Below are positions 12,652 to 13,394 of a stretch of 13,394 nucleotides of DNA, one piece after another. The first letter of the stretch is position 1; every line of letters begins with the position of its first letter. The translations under genes were made by a program, and so were the position numbers. The notes below the pieces were generated by a model. That model saw nothing but the letters and a program-made list of their open reading frames with translations. It did no database searches and was not told where the DNA came from. The DNA comes from an uncultured Allomuricauda sp. (lineage in GTDB: Bacteria; Bacteroidota; Bacteroidia; Flavobacteriales; Flavobacteriaceae). The stretch spans positions 1 to 13,394 of the forward strand of contig CALDPL010000356.1 in assembly GCA_937911965.1 (NCBI GenBank), read 5' to 3'.

Positions 12652-12900
12652 ATGGAAACAGTAAATTATACAGACTTTCGTTCAAATCTGAAGCATTGGT
12701 TCGATAAAGTGGTCAATGACGTAAGTGATGTCGTCATCAAACGTAAAAGTGGTAAAGACCTCGTATTGATCTCTTTGGACGAATACAACTCATTAAAGGA
12801 AACTACTTATCTATTGACAGGGAAAAACAGGGACATTTTGTTAAACTCCATCAAAGAACTGGAAGAAGGAAAAGGTGTCCAAAAAGACTTGATCGAATAG
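12652..12900 (+). CDS. yefM: Antitoxin, Phd/YefM family
   Basis: The 82-residue product opens METVNYTDFRSNLKHWFDKV, the standard YefM N-terminal DNA-binding and dimerisation fold (MxxxNYTxxRxxL), followed by VVIKRKSGKDLVLISLDEYNSLKET, the strand-helix core of the Phd/YefM family. The C-terminal 25 residues (SIKELEEGKGVQKDLIE) are charged and likely disordered until they wrap the toxin. It neutralises the YoeB-like toxin encoded immediately downstream and probably represses its own promoter with it. Its TAG stop directly abuts the toxin ATG, a layout that couples translation. It is the only in-frame Met, and a perfect -7 element ends 4 nt upstream, so initiation may be leaderless. Codon use and base composition are AT-richer than the chromosomal genes before it, which suggests horizontal gain. 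Confidence 0.93.
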   Translation: METVNYTDFRSNLKHWFDKVVNDVSDVVIKRKSGKDLVLISLDEYNSLKETTYLLTGKNRDILLNSIKELEEGKGVQKDLIE

Positions 12901-13161
12901 ATGAAATTAACTTGGTCTACATCTTCTTGGGAAGATTATCTGTATTGGCAAAAGGTTGATAAGAAGATAGTTAAACGCATCAATGAGCTGATTAAAAGCG
13001 CCATGCGGACACCTTTTGATGGTATAGGCAAACCCGAGGCCTTGAAAGGTGATTTACAGGGATATTGGTCAAGGCGGATAACATCGGAACATCGGTTGGT
13101 CTATAAATACGAAAAAGAACAAATCCTGATTGCCGCCTGTCGCTATCATTACGGAAAGTAA
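12901..13161 (+). CDS. yoeB: Toxin, Txe/YoeB family mRNA endoribonuclease
   Basis: YoeB toxins bind the ribosome and cut mRNA in the A site, halting translation when the antitoxin is degraded. The 86-residue product has the usual length and fold. Residues known to be catalytic in E. coli YoeB are all present at the same numbers: Glu46 (KPEALKG), Arg65 (SEHRLVYK), and His83-Tyr84 in the C-terminal CRYHYGK. The motif WSRRITSEHRLVY (56-68) is typical of the family. The toxin is therefore likely active. It starts at ATG 12901 right after the antitoxin TAG, and stops at TAA 13159-13161. No terminator is clear after it. A DnaE fragment follows 50 bp later. Confidence 0.94.
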   Translation: MKLTWSTSSWEDYLYWQKVDKKIVKRINELIKSAMRTPFDGIGKPEALKGDLQGYWSRRITSEHRLVYKYEKEQILIAACRYHYGK

Positions 13162-13211
13162 ATTCCCTCCGCTGGTTCGCGATCACATTACGTTTCTATT
13201 ATTCAAGGTAA

Positions 13212-13394
13212 TCTTGGCAATGTCTTCAGGAACTATTAGATCAAGACTCTAGGATGGCATCACTTTTTGAAATTGCAAAAAAGATTGAAGGTCTTCACCG
13301 ACACGCAAGTATTCATGCTGCCGGTGTTATTATCTCAAACCAACCTCTTGTGACCTACGCTCCTTTATACAAAGGAAATGATGGGGAGAACGTT
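13212..13394 (+). pseudogene. DNA polymerase III alpha subunit (DnaE) fragment, 5'-truncated and running off the window
   Basis: A frame open from 13212 (after TAA 13209-13211) to the window end encodes a segment that reads as the internal DnaE region: LFEIAKKIEGLHRHASIHAAG (ATG 13254 is its first Met) followed by VIISNQPLVTYAPLYKGNDGENV. In full DnaE proteins the block EGLxRHASxHAAGVVIS lies in the polymerase palm, several hundred residues in, after the PHP domain. Homology seems to begin near 13224 (LQELLDQDSRM). No PHP or upstream palm sequence is found before it in any frame on this strand. So the gene is truncated at its 5' end, or the junction is an assembly or recombination boundary. 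The segment looks more like the proteobacterial or chlamydial type than the Bacteroidota DnaE I know, and it is AT-rich. Whether the 3' part is intact cannot be seen. Confidence 0.75.

Noticed and set aside
1..13394. CRISPR arrays, tRNA or rRNA genes, insertion sequences
   Set aside because: No regularly spaced direct repeats, cloverleaf-like segments, rRNA-like stretches or transposase motifs were seen on reading the window.

Overview
The window looks like a chromosomal segment from a GC-rich marine-type member of the Flavobacteriaceae (Bacteroidota). Several signs agree. Putative promoters carry the Bacteroidota -7 element TAnnTTTG (for example at 12640-12647 and 8106-8113). Ribosome binding sites are weak or absent. 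A TonB protein and a DUF4136-like lipoprotein have flavobacterial features. No ribosomal or transfer RNA gene, CRISPR array or insertion sequence is visible.

Layout. (1) 1-726: 3' part of a membrane acyltransferase of the heparan-alpha-glucosaminide N-acetyltransferase type, convergent with the next operon. (2) 731-3285, minus strand: a tight three-gene operon of a nucleotide-sugar aminotransferase (DegT/DnrJ/EryC1), galE and a small unknown protein. (3) 3374-6258, plus strand: KDO transferase waaA (TTG start), a sugar-porter MFS permease and a 48-residue single-helix membrane protein. Regions 2 and 3 together look like a cell-envelope and sugar module. (4) 6255-8066, minus strand: universal stress protein, ribosome hibernation factor (HPF/RaiA) and a lipoprotein. 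(5) 8260-10081, plus strand: a ROK sugar kinase without the family's zinc cysteines, then a TonB energy transducer. (6) 10209-12407, plus strand: oxygen-independent coproporphyrinogen III dehydrogenase hemN and a second universal stress protein, closed by a strong terminator. (7) 12652-13161: a YefM/YoeB toxin-antitoxin pair in visibly AT-richer DNA. (8) 13212-13394: a DnaE (DNA polymerase III alpha) fragment without its N-terminal part, running off the window.

The main non-coding signal is a shared promoter design. Upstream of the usp-hpf-lipoprotein operon, the hemN-usp operon and tonB there is a Crp/Fnr-like palindrome (TGAY-N4-RTCA). In all three cases its centre lies exactly 29.5 bp upstream of the first T of a TAnnTTTG-like -7 element. 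With a start site about 12 nt beyond that T, the palindrome would sit at about -41.5, the classical class II activator position. Two of the three sites share the identical 16-mer CATGACTTTTGTCATA in promoter orientation. I infer a small Crp/Fnr-family regulon, probably responsive to low oxygen or energy state, linking anaerobic heme synthesis, stress proteins, ribosome hibernation and TonB.

Other points of note are the ROK kinase with all three motif cysteines replaced, the toxin-antitoxin operator with two GTAC cores 12 bp apart, and a DnaE fragment that looks foreign to Bacteroidota.
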